Source of the DNA: Christiangramia fulva
GTDB taxonomy: Bacteria; Bacteroidota; Bacteroidia; Flavobacteriales; Flavobacteriaceae
Assembly: GCF_003024155.1 (NCBI RefSeq)
Contig: NZ_CP028136.1
Location: 1 to 64,000 of the forward strand
Length of the DNA: 64,000 nucleotides
Direction: 5' to 3'
The stretch's first letter is position 1. Each line of letters opens with the position of its first letter. The notes below the pieces were generated by a model that searched no databases, was not told the DNA's origin, and saw nothing but the letters and a program-made list of their open reading frames with translations. The translations under genes were made by a program, and so were the position numbers. This document shows, one piece after another, positions 44,689-54,011 of this stretch.

Positions 44689-44796
44689 TTGGGAACGGCT
44701 TTGCTCAAAAGTACTATTTTTTAGCATTAAGCCATAAGTCAAAAGCCTTCAGCAATAAATTATTCATTCTTATTGATCATTGATTATTGGTAATTG

Positions 44797-45960
44797 TTAA
44801 TTGTTAATTGAACTATTTTTCCATTTTTGAAGGACCTCCTCATAAAACCGAATATTCTTCTCCGCCACAACTTCCGTTGAAAACTTCTCCTCCACTCGCT
44901 TCCGGGCTGCCTTTCCCATATTACCGGCTAAATTTTTATCTTTCAGCAACTGCAGAATTTTCTCCGCATACAACTGATGATCCCTGGGATCTACAGTAAA
45001 TCCGGTTTCACCATCGATCATTACCTCCGGCGCCCAGCCGATATTAGAAGTTACCAGTGCTTTCTCCATAGCCATCGCTTCCAGCCAGGTCATTGGTAAA
45101 GCCTCGGCAAAACTTGGCAGCACAACTACGTTCGCTTTCTCGATCTCCTTTCGAACCATCGAATAATCCAGCGATCCAATATACTCAAACTGTTTCGCTG
45201 CTTCTTTTGAGAGTTTTCCTTTAAAGAGTTCCCATGTTGATACATTTTCAAAAATATCCACCACATCTCTTCCCGCCAGGAGGAGTTTCGCTTCTTTATA
45301 CTGTTTTGCCACTTCATTAAAAATCTCCGCCAGTTCCAGCACGCCCTTTTTTCTTATGATACTCCCAAAATAGAGGATTCGGTTTGGTTCGGGATTGTTT
45401 TCTGATGGCTTGAAATCTTCTATGGAGATACTATTAGGAATGACTTCATAGCCCCGGTTCAGCTTTAGAACCTCCATGGTTTTTCTTCCGGTAAAATCGC
45501 TTACCGCCAGGATCCGGTTTGCATTCTTCATGGCCTCCCTCTCAAAGAACCGGTTCTTAAATTTTTGCTTACGGTTTTCCAGGGCACAGAAATAAGCATC
45601 CGTCCCGTTCATACGAATCAACAGCGGCACCTCAAATTTCATAAATGCAGTAATCCCGGTCCAGTCCGGTGCTTCGATAAGGTCGATTGTTTCCTTTTTG
45701 ATGATTCGATTGATTCGTCCCTGAAGGTATTTTCGGTAGAGATACCAGCCACCGACCTGATAACTTTTCTGCTTAATGAAATAAAACCTCAGCCCGTTCT
45801 CATCAAAGTGTTTATCTATTTCCTGCCCATATAAAATAATGCTTACCTGTACACCTTTTTCAACCAGGGCCTCAGCCATGTTCTTGATGCTGCTTCCCAG
45901 GCCGCCCGAAGCAGGGCAGAGTTCATGTGGATATTCGGGTGTGAGATAAGCTATATGCAT
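44797..45960 (-). CDS. Family 4 glycosyltransferase
   Basis: 387 residues from ATG 45960. MHIAYLTPEYPHELCPASGGLGSSIKNMAEAL is the glycogen-synthase-like GT4 opening (KxGGL-type loop, here SGGLGS). The C-lobe has RILYFGSIIRKKGVLELAEIF and SFAEALPMTWLEAMAMEKALV (E-x7-E). The 3' end runs into an AATTGTTAATTG word repeat (44771-44812) that encodes the last residues (SSINN). Retaining transferase. Confidence 0.88.
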   Translation of the reverse strand: MHIAYLTPEYPHELCPASGGLGSSIKNMAEALVEKGVQVSIILYGQEIDKHFDENGLRFYFIKQKSYQVGGWYLYRKYLQGRINRIIKKETIDLIEAPDWTGITAFMKFEVPLLIRMNGTDAYFCALENRKQKFKNRFFEREAMKNANRILAVSDFTGRKTMEVLKLNRGYEVIPNSISIEDFKPSENNPEPNRILYFGSIIRKKGVLELAEIFNEVAKQYKEAKLLLAGRDVVDIFENVSTWELFKGKLSKEAAKQFEYIGSLDYSMVRKEIEKANVVVLPSFAEALPMTWLEAMAMEKALVTSNIGWAPEVMIDGETGFTVDPRDHQLYAEKILQLLKDKNLAGNMGKAARKRVEEKFSTEVVAEKNIRFYEEVLQKWKNSSINN

Positions 45961-45962
45961 TT

Positions 45963-46772
45963 CTATATATAATTGAACTTCTTGCGAAGTTTTCGACTAC
46001 CTAGTCCGATGCCCAATCTGGTTAAATATGAATTACCTTTTCTCTTAATTGGATCGTATCTCTTAGTCTTAGGCTTTTGTTCCCAGATATGGCTTGCTCC
46101 AGTTTCTTTTATAAAAGATGAATTAATTACTTCAATGGCGCTAATCTCTTCTTTTATTTTATAGATTTCTTTACTGGTCCCAAATATGCCTTTCAGTTGT
46201 TCCAGAGTTTCTTCATCAAGTTCTACCATATCCTCATATCTTAATACCAGTTTATTCTCAAAATCAGGTATATTTTTTAACACGTAATTACTAAGTTTTC
46301 TGCTATAGTAATAAGGATATACACCAAATGATATTCCCAGCCTCTTAACCTTATCTCTTAATTTAACTTTGTTAAAACGCATTCCTTTGACCAATGAGTT
46401 AAAAACGCTGGCTGGATCTCTTAAAAGAATAATATGAATATCATTGGGAAATAGTCGTGCAAGCTGATCTACACCTATAAATGAAGTGTCTTTTATCATT
46501 ACATATTCTGAATTGGATTTTTCAAGAATGCGTTCTCTTAAACCCTCTATAAATAAATGCTCAAGAAATTTTTTATCCGTTTCAAAAAATACCTGTTTAT
46601 CATAAATATTGAAGAACTCGCTGAGTATAGCGGATAATCTGGTTTCACTCCTATTGTGAATTAAAACTGTATGCCCTGTAAAAACTTTTAAAGCTTCTGA
46701 TACAAAATTATGTCCAGTGCGTGGTAAATAAGAATGTAGAAAAATTATTTTCTGTTCTTTCCGGTTTCCCAT
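45963..46772 (-). CDS. Sulfotransferase-family protein
   Basis: 269 residues from ATG 46772, overlapping the next gene by 28 bases. A 5'-phosphosulfate-binding-type loop, LPRTGHNF (residues 16-23), follows a first beta strand (IIFLHSY), and a 3'-phosphate region appears in ILLRDPASVFNSLVKG (residues ~135-150). This is the PAPS layout of P-loop sulfotransferases. KTSFIGV-like and RYEDMVELDEETLEQL follow, also typical. It would place sulfate on a sugar of the surface glycan. The key Lys of the classic 5'-PSB loop is replaced by Arg, so a related function is possible. Confidence 0.72.
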   Translation of the reverse strand: MGNRKEQKIIFLHSYLPRTGHNFVSEALKVFTGHTVLIHNRSETRLSAILSEFFNIYDKQVFFETDKKFLEHLFIEGLRERILEKSNSEYVMIKDTSFIGVDQLARLFPNDIHIILLRDPASVFNSLVKGMRFNKVKLRDKVKRLGISFGVYPYYYSRKLSNYVLKNIPDFENKLVLRYEDMVELDEETLEQLKGIFGTSKEIYKIKEEISAIEVINSSFIKETGASHIWEQKPKTKRYDPIKRKGNSYLTRLGIGLGSRKLRKKFNYI

Positions 46773-48157
46773 ACTAGAGATTTTATTTTTTCGGAAATTC
46801 GATCTGAAGCCTTATCGAAAGGATTCAGGTTTATAATATTAAACCAGCTTCTGGAATTCTTAAGAACCTCTTTGGTTTCACACTTTTCTGCTCGCTTAAT
46901 TGCTTCAATGATATCAGCCTTGGAATCGATCCAATAGACTTCTCTTTTATTTTTCATTGATCTGAAGTGTACATAATCATAAATTTCTCTTACATCCTTT
47001 TTCAATTCGTCTATTTTGGGGATATAGTTAATATAGGCACACGGCTTGTTTCTGGCCGCAAAATCAAATACCATTGACGAGGCTATATTGATCACCATAA
47101 AACTATGTTCGATAATATTCGTCTGCAGGATCATATCCTCCCGGGTGGGCATCACCGTGTCCCAGCTATTGTTCCCGCTGCTCCATTGTGGATCAATGGA
47201 GGTGATTTCCTGTTGATAATCAGACAATACCTCATCATATCTTCCGGATAGGTCTACCGGACATCTTCTGAAAATAATTCCTGTTTTCTCTCCCTTTTCA
47301 TTCAATCCTCGAACCGCTTCAGCTACATCCCTCAGGAATACCTCATCATGCGGTGAGGTGGTGATATCATCTCCTGAAAAACACAGGTAATCTTTTTCGG
47401 GATCCAGATTGTATTTTTCGCAGAATATTTGCCTTGGGATAAGCACCTCATCCTTATAATGGATTTCGAATTGGGGCGTGCCGGTAATTTTCACCTGCTC
47501 TTCCTGAATGTAAGGGTAATATGCCAGCAGCTCTTTTTTCATATAGTCGCCCCAAACAAAATAATAATCGCTATCTATAACCTTGGTGGCCTTTGGCAGA
47601 TTATCCCATGAAAAGATAAAGCAGGTAGTGGTTATACCCAGATCCTGTGCCGCCGTAACCGGTGCGATAGCATTCACCGGACGCTGATTGGCACAAAATA
47701 CCAGATCAGGTTTTTCTCTCTCCAGCACTTTTTTACATTCCTTATAATAAGCTGACTTCCTTTCGGAGTTCTGCATACGTTCCCTTAGAACTTTCAACCC
47801 CTCTTCTCCGGTATAAGTAGCAATTAATCGGGAAACGATCAGGTTTTTCAGTTTATTTTTCCAGCCTCTGTTAGAGGAGGCAAACTTATATTTGTCGTAA
47901 ACGGGATCATTGAATTTATCCCGAAAATGATTCAATTCTGAAATGATCTTCGCTCTTTTATACAGATCGGTGATCGCTCTTGGTTTTGGCCTTAGTTTGA
48001 TCTCCCTTTCCCCTTCGGCAGAAATATCATAAGGAGTGGCATTCCAGTAAACGATCTCCAGTCCCTTTTCCCTTGCCTTTTTCGGAAAATCGGTGAATAA
48101 AAAGTTTCTAAGACTTACACCGTCAGGAATGATTACAAAGACTTTTTTCTGCTTCAA
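46745..48157 (-). CDS. GT-B-like glycan protein of unknown specificity
   Basis: 470 residues with a TTG start (48157). First gene after a 560-base repeat-rich gap, with a -7-like TATCTTAG about 30 bases upstream in the gene's sense. Two Rossmann-like lobes (KKVFVIIPDGVSLRN at the N-terminus; GTPQFEIHYKDEV and CFSGDDITTSPHDE in the second half), and ending with NIASSMVFDFAARNKPCAYINY, a UDP-glycosyltransferase-like C-lobe. It resembles CDP-glycerol- and nonulosonate-locus GT-B proteins. I cannot name its sugar. Confidence 0.68.
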   Translation of the reverse strand: MKQKKVFVIIPDGVSLRNFLFTDFPKKAREKGLEIVYWNATPYDISAEGEREIKLRPKPRAITDLYKRAKIISELNHFRDKFNDPVYDKYKFASSNRGWKNKLKNLIVSRLIATYTGEEGLKVLRERMQNSERKSAYYKECKKVLEREKPDLVFCANQRPVNAIAPVTAAQDLGITTTCFIFSWDNLPKATKVIDSDYYFVWGDYMKKELLAYYPYIQEEQVKITGTPQFEIHYKDEVLIPRQIFCEKYNLDPEKDYLCFSGDDITTSPHDEVFLRDVAEAVRGLNEKGEKTGIIFRRCPVDLSGRYDEVLSDYQQEITSIDPQWSSGNNSWDTVMPTREDMILQTNIIEHSFMVINIASSMVFDFAARNKPCAYINYIPKIDELKKDVREIYDYVHFRSMKNKREVYWIDSKADIIEAIKRAEKCETKEVLKNSRSWFNIINLNPFDKASDRISEKIKSLVWETGKNRK

Positions 48158-48717
48158 GGTGCTTATATAGATATTGGCTAAGATAAAAATTTAGAGAAAT
48201 TAAAGCTCCCCACTTTTAAATACTTACTACTCTCTTATCTACATTCCATGTCAGGCTGAACCTGTCTGCCGGCAGTTAGGCTTGTCTCAATTTCTCTTGT
48301 AAAATAAAATATAAATCACTCATCTATAGACTGCTTATAGCTAATTTCTTCTGCCTTAAGGCTTCCAGCTTAAATAGAGATTGCTTCTCCGCCTGCGGCG
48401 GATCGCAATGACACTGAATTAGTGACATGAATATTTTACAGCACCTCTTCAAGAATAAAAACTAATAAACAGTCAAGCTCCAAACTAAAACCATTTTCAA
48501 ATCTTAAAATCGGCTAATCTTCAAATTAAAAAAACCTCACTGCTCTCCATGATGAACCTGCGGGTAGCCGAAGCCATCAAGCTGAACTCGTCTCAGCTTC
48601 TCTTAAGGTAGAAATACTAAAAAGAAACCTCCGAACTCTGAACTCTGAACTCCTAACTCTTCACCGGCAGAGCTAAAAGAGATCAGCCGATGGGAAAAAT
48701 AAGAACAGAAAACCAAA
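48158..48717. other. Intergenic region with palindrome and word repeats
   Basis: No gene seen in these 560 bases. There is a dispersed palindrome at 48377-48412, GTCAGGCTGAACCTGTC and related GAACTCGTCTCAGCTTCTC words (48249 and 48583), and CGAACTCTGAACTCTGAACTC near 48628-48655. Confidence 0.7.
48377..48412 (-). repeat. Dispersed GTCATTGCGA palindrome
   Basis: AGATTGCTTCTCCGCC-TG-CGGCGGATCGCAATGAC; the best-kept copy, with CCGCCTGCGGCGG at its centre. Confidence 0.85.
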
Positions 48718-50418
48718 CTATATCAAAAGGCCTAAATTAACCCACTGCCATACATAAAAACTATTCTCCTGTTTTCCGTTTTGATAAGCTTCCCATTCCT
48801 TCCGAAGAGCCTTCGAATCAAACCAGTTGGAAAATTCAGAGTTAAGCAATTTCTCAATTCCCTGATTAACAAACCCCCTCAGTTCTTCTCCCAGCCATTC
48901 CCGCTGAGGCGTTTGTAATGCTCTCTTCGGAGCTTCCGCAATTTCAAAAGGAACATATTCTTTAACGATTTCGCGTAGCATGTATTTGTGCACACCGCCT
49001 CTTATTTTCATTTGATCGGGCAATGCAAAAGCCATCTCCACCAGTCGGTAATCCAGGAAGGGCTCTCTCAGTTCTGTGGAATAAGCCATTGAAATCCGGT
49101 CATTAAATCTCAAGGCCCGTGGCAGTTTGGTATTAAAAAGATCCCGGTACTGTAAATTCTGAATTACTGAGGAAAAAAGTTCAGGGTATTGAGGTTTTTC
49201 GGCCAGTTTCATGAAACCTTTATTCAAAACACCTGTACGAAGCGGAGATACATTTCCACTCCCCTGTATTAATTCATTCGTGGCTCTTCCATAATAATCA
49301 TATCCTGCCCATTGTTCATCCATTCCCTGTCCGTCCAGTAATACTTTCACGCCATCTTTAGAAGCCTTTTGAAAAATTTTTGAATAGGCCAGCGTCGGAA
49401 TTCCCCCATAAGGCTCATCCTGGTAAAAGCTTATTCTTTCGGAAAGCTCAGGTACTTCTTCAGGTGACAATTTTACTTTTTCAAGCGAATTCCCTGTCCT
49501 TTTGATCATTTTTTCCACCCAGGGCAGTTCATCATAGCGCTCATCGCCGGTATAAAAAGTATAAGCCTTAATATTATGGGTCGGGTGCAAATGATTCACC
49601 AATGCCAATAAGAGTGAACTGTCCACTCCCCCGCTTAAATTGAAACCCACCTCCACATCGGCCCTGAAGCGTAATTTTATGGAATCTTCAAGTAACGCGA
49701 GATATTTTCTTTTAACCTCCGAATCCGAGCCGTGATCAGAAGGTATTTCTTTTATTCTTTTTTCAAAATCATACCACTGATGCTTTTGAAGCTTTCCATC
49801 TTTGAATTCTAAGTAATATCCTGCCTGCAGCTGAAAAATATCCTTATAGAAAGTAGTTTCCGGACTTCCATAGCTGCCGTAACAAAAATAATTGGCCCAG
49901 GTTTTCTCATCCGGATTTTTTTCAACAAATCTATGAATAGCTTTGATCTCACTGGCAAAGATGAAGCTTTCTGCATCCTTATAATAATAGAAGGGTTTTA
50001 CTCCAAACCGGTCCCTTGCTGCAAATAACTCTTTTTTTTTCTTATCCCAGATCGCAAAGGCGAACATCCCGTTCAGTTTTTCCAGGCAGTCTTTTCCGAA
50101 AATGATATAAGAAGCCAGTAAGACCTCCGTGTCAGAACTTGTTCTAAAATTATACCTGTCTCCTATTTCGGCTTTTAACTCTTTATAATTATAGATCTCC
50201 CCGTTAAAGATCAGCTGAAATCTTCCGGTAGTATCGCTAAAAGGCTGGTTGGCGTTCGTGGAAAGATCAATGATGGAAAGTCGGTTATGTCCTAATAGAC
50301 AGTCGCCATTCTGATAGATTCCGGAAGCATCCGGACCCCGGTGCTTGATGCTTTCAAGCATTTTCTCAAGGTCTTCTTTATTGTAATTCGTCCCTATGAT
50401 ACCGGCGATCCCGCACAT
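48718..50418 (-). CDS. asnB: Asparagine synthase, glutamine-hydrolysing, glycan-linked
   Basis: 566 residues from ATG 50418. It moves NH2 from glutamine to an acyl-adenylate. The N-terminal Ntn domain has Cys2 (MCGIAG), RGPDASG and FNGEIYN; the synthetase domain has the PP-loop SGGVDSSLL and YSTELREPFLDYRLVE. This contrasts with the 26125 protein, which lacks Cys2. In polysaccharide loci such enzymes often amidate uronic acids; here it follows neuA by one base, so amidation of a nonulosonate or uronate is likely. Confidence 0.9.
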   Translation of the reverse strand: MCGIAGIIGTNYNKEDLEKMLESIKHRGPDASGIYQNGDCLLGHNRLSIIDLSTNANQPFSDTTGRFQLIFNGEIYNYKELKAEIGDRYNFRTSSDTEVLLASYIIFGKDCLEKLNGMFAFAIWDKKKKELFAARDRFGVKPFYYYKDAESFIFASEIKAIHRFVEKNPDEKTWANYFCYGSYGSPETTFYKDIFQLQAGYYLEFKDGKLQKHQWYDFEKRIKEIPSDHGSDSEVKRKYLALLEDSIKLRFRADVEVGFNLSGGVDSSLLLALVNHLHPTHNIKAYTFYTGDERYDELPWVEKMIKRTGNSLEKVKLSPEEVPELSERISFYQDEPYGGIPTLAYSKIFQKASKDGVKVLLDGQGMDEQWAGYDYYGRATNELIQGSGNVSPLRTGVLNKGFMKLAEKPQYPELFSSVIQNLQYRDLFNTKLPRALRFNDRISMAYSTELREPFLDYRLVEMAFALPDQMKIRGGVHKYMLREIVKEYVPFEIAEAPKRALQTPQREWLGEELRGFVNQGIEKLLNSEFSNWFDSKALRKEWEAYQNGKQENSFYVWQWVNLGLLI

Positions 50419-50419
50419 A

Positions 50420-51103
50420 TTATTGTTTTAAGATATTTTCTGCTCTTTCCCAGTCGTCGGAAGTATCGATATTGACGTAAGGATCTTTTGTAGTATCTAC
50501 AAATCCTATTTTTTCACCAAGCAATGAACCCTCTAAGATAATTTTACTTCTGGTTACATATACCGCACCGTCACGGTGATAGGCTTTTGGCAGTTCCTGC
50601 CGCCTGGGAATGGGAGTGCTTTCACCCGTGGCGATTTTCAGTTTTCCGTCCTTTTCTTCAAAAGCCCAGTGCGGATTATAATTTTCCGGGATTTCCCGTA
50701 CGCTAATTACAGAGTCAAACTCACCCTGTTCCAATTTTTGAATGGCTTCATCGATAAGTCCATTCCTTCGGAAAGGCGTGGTTGGTTGTAAAAGGCAAAC
50801 GGCATCAAATTTTTCACCCTTTTCTAAAAAGAATTTTAGTGCATGTTGGATTACTTCAATACTCGGAGTATCGTCTTGGGAAAGTTCTTGCGGACGTTTG
50901 AAAGGCACCTCCAATCCGTGAGCTTTTGCGATTTCAATTATTGATGCATCATCTGAACTTAAAACCAGCCTGGAAAGCAATTCAGCCTTCTTTGCCGAGG
51001 CAATACTGTAAGCGATCAGTGGTTTTCCCTTCAGTTCTTTTATATTCTTGCCGGGTATTCCTTTACTCCCTCCCCTGGCAGGTATAAGTCCAAGTACTTT
51101 CAT
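50420..51103 (-). CDS. neuA: CMP-nonulosonate cytidylyltransferase
   Basis: 227 residues from ATG 51103. It activates a nine-carbon keto-acid sugar with CTP. The signature LIPARGGSKGIPGKN (residues 6-20) is the CTP-binding loop; LLQPTTPFR (residues ~107-115), HRDGAVYVT and NIDTSDDWERAE (Asp for metal) follow as in NeuA/LegF-type enzymes. Sialic, legionaminic and pseudaminic acid versions cannot be separated by eye. It overlaps the formyltransferase gene by four bases. Confidence 0.9.
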   Translation of the reverse strand: MKVLGLIPARGGSKGIPGKNIKELKGKPLIAYSIASAKKAELLSRLVLSSDDASIIEIAKAHGLEVPFKRPQELSQDDTPSIEVIQHALKFFLEKGEKFDAVCLLQPTTPFRRNGLIDEAIQKLEQGEFDSVISVREIPENYNPHWAFEEKDGKLKIATGESTPIPRRQELPKAYHRDGAVYVTRSKIILEGSLLGEKIGFVDTTKDPYVNIDTSDDWERAENILKQ

Positions 51104-51897
51104 TGATCGAGATTTGAAACGATCGGAAAATCAGCGTCAATAGCTTCTTTTTTCTTCAGATATTCAGGAATCATTCCCTGCGAAATATTCTGATAGGCCC
51201 TTCGAAGCTTTTCCGTAGTCAGATCTTTAATTCTACAAATTTTCCCCGGATTTCCCTGCTTGAAAGGGGTAATTTTTCCTGATTCGTATTCTTTAAGTAC
51301 TATTGGTAAAATTTTTCCGGCCTGAAGGATCACTTTGTTTCCTATATCATGTAAACTGTCATGCTCTTCCAGTTCCGGTCGCAATTGATGCAGGATTCCT
51401 CCGGCATCGACTTCTGCAGTAGCCAGGTGTATGGTAGCTCCAACCAGCTCCGGTCTTCCGTCTATCAGAGGAAAAAGATTGGTGGCCGAACCTTTATACC
51501 AGGGAGATAGTCCCAAATGGAGATTGATAACCCTCTGCGGAAAGGCTTTTAATAGCTCATTTTGAATGATGGAGGTACCGAAAAGAATAATATAATCGGG
51601 ATCAATATCATTAAGAACCTTTAATGTTAATTCTGAATTGATATCGCCATGAGCCATCTTTAGCTGTAGTACCGTTTGTGGGAAACCTTCTTTACCGAAA
51701 AATTCGATTTCCGATTCCTCCCTTTTTCTGAGATGTATTTTCTGAAACTCCGCGTCCTCATACTCAAGGCTTGAAGTATCTGAAATCTTGGTTGATTTTT
51801 CCTCGCTGATAATAAGCTTTAGATCGGTCTGCTCCTCCAGACACCTCGCGATATACTGATGCCTGTAACTATTGCTGGTAAGAAGTACCGTTTTCAT
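51100..51897 (-). CDS. Formyltransferase-family protein
   Basis: 265 residues. The start is ATG 51897 (MKTVLLTSNS); a longer frame to 51996 reads into the deacetylase gene. The N-terminal Rossmann part ends in VINLHLGLSPWYKGSATN (residues ~125-145), the methionyl-tRNA-formyltransferase-like site in which Asn and His sit at the catalytic position, and GATIHLATAEVDAGGIL (Asp) follows. Such enzymes use 10-formyl-tetrahydrofolate to formylate sugar amines. Between neuC, deacetylase and neuA, N-formylation of a nonulosonate or its precursor is the simplest reading. Overlaps the deacetylase by 29 bases. Confidence 0.85.
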   Translation of the reverse strand: MKTVLLTSNSYRHQYIARCLEEQTDLKLIISEEKSTKISDTSSLEYEDAEFQKIHLRKREESEIEFFGKEGFPQTVLQLKMAHGDINSELTLKVLNDIDPDYIILFGTSIIQNELLKAFPQRVINLHLGLSPWYKGSATNLFPLIDGRPELVGATIHLATAEVDAGGILHQLRPELEEHDSLHDIGNKVILQAGKILPIVLKEYESGKITPFKQGNPGKICRIKDLTTEKLRRAYQNISQGMIPEYLKKKEAIDADFPIVSNLDQ

Positions 51898-52846
51898 AGC
51901 GATGCCAATTGGAAAATTCAGGGTTTTCGAACAGATTTTTCCTCTGGAAGAGATTTGCTTTTCCGCCGGGAAGATCGTTGCAGTCATACCTTCCAAGCAG
52001 GAAAGGATTCTCTGCAGGATTTTTATTTATGGCTCTTTCCATACTGAAAGCCATTTCATAACCTGTTTTGGCTAAAGGTATGGAAAGATTTTTACAGGCC
52101 TCAAAAGAACCATAAGGATAACTGAAGGCTTTTGCTCTTCCCCCGAACCGGCTGATAAAGAACTCCTGACTTTTTTCAAGTTCTTTTTTCACTTTTTCAG
52201 CTGGCAGCATTCCCAAAGGATCATGATAATGTCCATGAGAACCAAGACTGCCTTCCCCCCATAATTCGGCAAGCTGTTCTTCACCCATATAGAGTTCATT
52301 CGCCATTTCGGCTTTATCAAAATGATCTTTAAAAAGAGGGCTAATGATCTTCCTCAGTTCCTCGAATCCCAACCTGAAATTCAGGAGGTATTTTAGTCTG
52401 GCAACTTCTTCCTCATCATAGTTATAATGGATTATAGCCTTGTTTTTTTCCTCATCGCTCAGCTTGATCGTCCACTTCTTTTCTATTTCCTTACGGAGCT
52501 CCACAGGAGATATCCTTGATCGAAGAAGATGAATTTGATGTACCAGGGAAACTTTTTTTTCTGAAAAATTTGAAGTATTCACGAAACAGATGAACGGGAT
52601 CTTCATTTCATCAAGTATAGGTTTAGCCAGCTCGAATTGTTCTTTCAGACCGTCGTCAAAAGTGATAAGAATTGCTTTTTTATCTTCAGAAATTCCTTTC
52701 AGTATATCTTTTTGCGAAACAAACTGCCCATATTTTGCCAGTTTCTGTAACTGTTTTCTGAACCGATCAGGTGTAACCCCAAAGATACTGGGATATTCTG
52801 TTTCAAAACTTTTCCTGATATAATGAAAGTTTGCGACTGCCAGCAT
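51869..52846 (-). CDS. Polysaccharide deacetylase (NodB-like)
   Basis: 325 residues from ATG 52846, one base after neuC. NodB homology motifs: TFDDG (residues 62-66; metal Asp and catalytic Asp), SHGHYH (203-208; metal His pair) and FSYPYG (~240). The region between motifs 1 and 2 is longer than usual (~110 residues, charged, helical). It removes N-acetyl groups from sugars; followed by a formyltransferase, it may prepare the amine to be formylated. It has no signal peptide, so action is cytoplasmic. Confidence 0.88.
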   Translation of the reverse strand: MLAVANFHYIRKSFETEYPSIFGVTPDRFRKQLQKLAKYGQFVSQKDILKGISEDKKAILITFDDGLKEQFELAKPILDEMKIPFICFVNTSNFSEKKVSLVHQIHLLRSRISPVELRKEIEKKWTIKLSDEEKNKAIIHYNYDEEEVARLKYLLNFRLGFEELRKIISPLFKDHFDKAEMANELYMGEEQLAELWGEGSLGSHGHYHDPLGMLPAEKVKKELEKSQEFFISRFGGRAKAFSYPYGSFEACKNLSIPLAKTGYEMAFSMERAINKNPAENPFLLGRYDCNDLPGGKANLFQRKNLFENPEFSNWHRYENGTSYQQ

Positions 52847-52847
52847 A

Positions 52848-54011
52848 TTAGTATTGGATGCTTTTATGCGATCTTAATTCGATTTTTGCCAGTATATTAG
52901 CGATTTTCTTACCGGAATTACCATTGCCGTATATAGTTGAAGTACTAAATCTACCATTTCCATTCAATTCCTTGATTTTCGCCAGTATCTCTTCCCGCTT
53001 GTAGCCCGTGTGAGTGACATTTTCTCCTTTGAGCCTTCGTTGCTGCCGGCTCCCAATATCTATGGCCGGTACTCCAAGGTAACTGCACTCCCTGATCCCC
53101 ACACTGGAATTTCCGATCAGCATTTTGGAATGCTTCAGCAATCTTAAAAAGTCCAGGGGATCTATATTTTTAAAAAAATGGATGTTTTCGGGATTTTCCT
53201 GTTCTCTGAAAGTCCTAATTCCATTGGAAGTGCCGTCAGAGCCCGCATCTACATTTGGCCAGAACCAGAAAGACGGAATTCCCGAGTCGCTTACCGCATG
53301 AAGCGTTTCTAGTATATGTGTTCTCGCTTTTTCATATTCCGAGGTAACAGGATGCTGCATTACCACCAGGTATCCATCCTGCCAGCGAATGTTTTTTCCC
53401 ACTCCGCCATATTTTTCTAACGGATTAAAATTAAGAGCCTCATCATTGGCAATCTCCTTTGCAAGATCGATGGAAGGGCATCCGGTATTGATCACCATTT
53501 CAGGATCCTCTCCCAGCCTGATCACCCTTTCCCGGGCATCTTCGTTCGACACCAGGTGAATATCGGCAAGTTTGGTATTGGCGTGCCTTACTTTTTCATC
53601 GATGCTTCCGGTCACTTCTCCTCCCTGTATATGCACTAAGGGAATATTCTGGTATGCCGCGGCTATAGAAGTAGCGATGGTTTCAAACCGGTCGGCGATG
53701 GTGATGACCGCATCAGGCTGCAGGTTATAAAAGACATTGGTGAGTTCCATTAGTCCGAGACCGGTAGTTTTCGCCATGGTCGTGGGATTCTCCCCCTCAA
53801 GCACCATATAGACCTTTGCCACTGCCTCAAAACCATCATTCCTGATAAAATCTGCCGCATTGCCATATCTGTCAAGCAAAGCCGAACCAGCAACCACCAA
53901 TTGAAGTTCCAATTTAGGATGTTCTTTAATAGCCTGCAGTGCCGATTTGATCCTACTATACGACGGACGGGCGGTGATGACTACGCAGATTTTTCTTCGA
54001 TCTAGGCTCAT
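52848..54011 (-). CDS. neuC: UDP-GlcNAc 2-epimerase, hydrolysing (NeuC/LegG)
   Basis: 387 residues from ATG 54011. It converts UDP-GlcNAc (or a diacetyl-bacillosamine nucleotide, for LegG) to a free 2-epimerised amino sugar plus UDP. Typical motifs: VITARPSYSRIKSAL, ADRFETIATSIAA, HIQGGEVTGSIDEKVRHA and GNSSVGIRECSYLGVPAIDIGSRQ, in two Rossmann lobes. Length fits both NeuC and LegG, so the sugar product is not settled. It overlaps the methyltransferase-like gene by four bases. Confidence 0.88.
   Translation of the reverse strand: MSLDRRKICVVITARPSYSRIKSALQAIKEHPKLELQLVVAGSALLDRYGNAADFIRNDGFEAVAKVYMVLEGENPTTMAKTTGLGLMELTNVFYNLQPDAVITIADRFETIATSIAAAYQNIPLVHIQGGEVTGSIDEKVRHANTKLADIHLVSNEDARERVIRLGEDPEMVINTGCPSIDLAKEIANDEALNFNPLEKYGGVGKNIRWQDGYLVVMQHPVTSEYEKARTHILETLHAVSDSGIPSFWFWPNVDAGSDGTSNGIRTFREQENPENIHFFKNIDPLDFLRLLKHSKMLIGNSSVGIRECSYLGVPAIDIGSRQQRRLKGENVTHTGYKREEILAKIKELNGNGRFSTSTIYGNGNSGKKIANILAKIELRSHKSIQY

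Noticed and set aside
51898..51996. Extended N-terminus of the formyltransferase-like gene
   Set aside because: It lies inside the deacetylase gene; MKTVLLTSN is the natural first strand.
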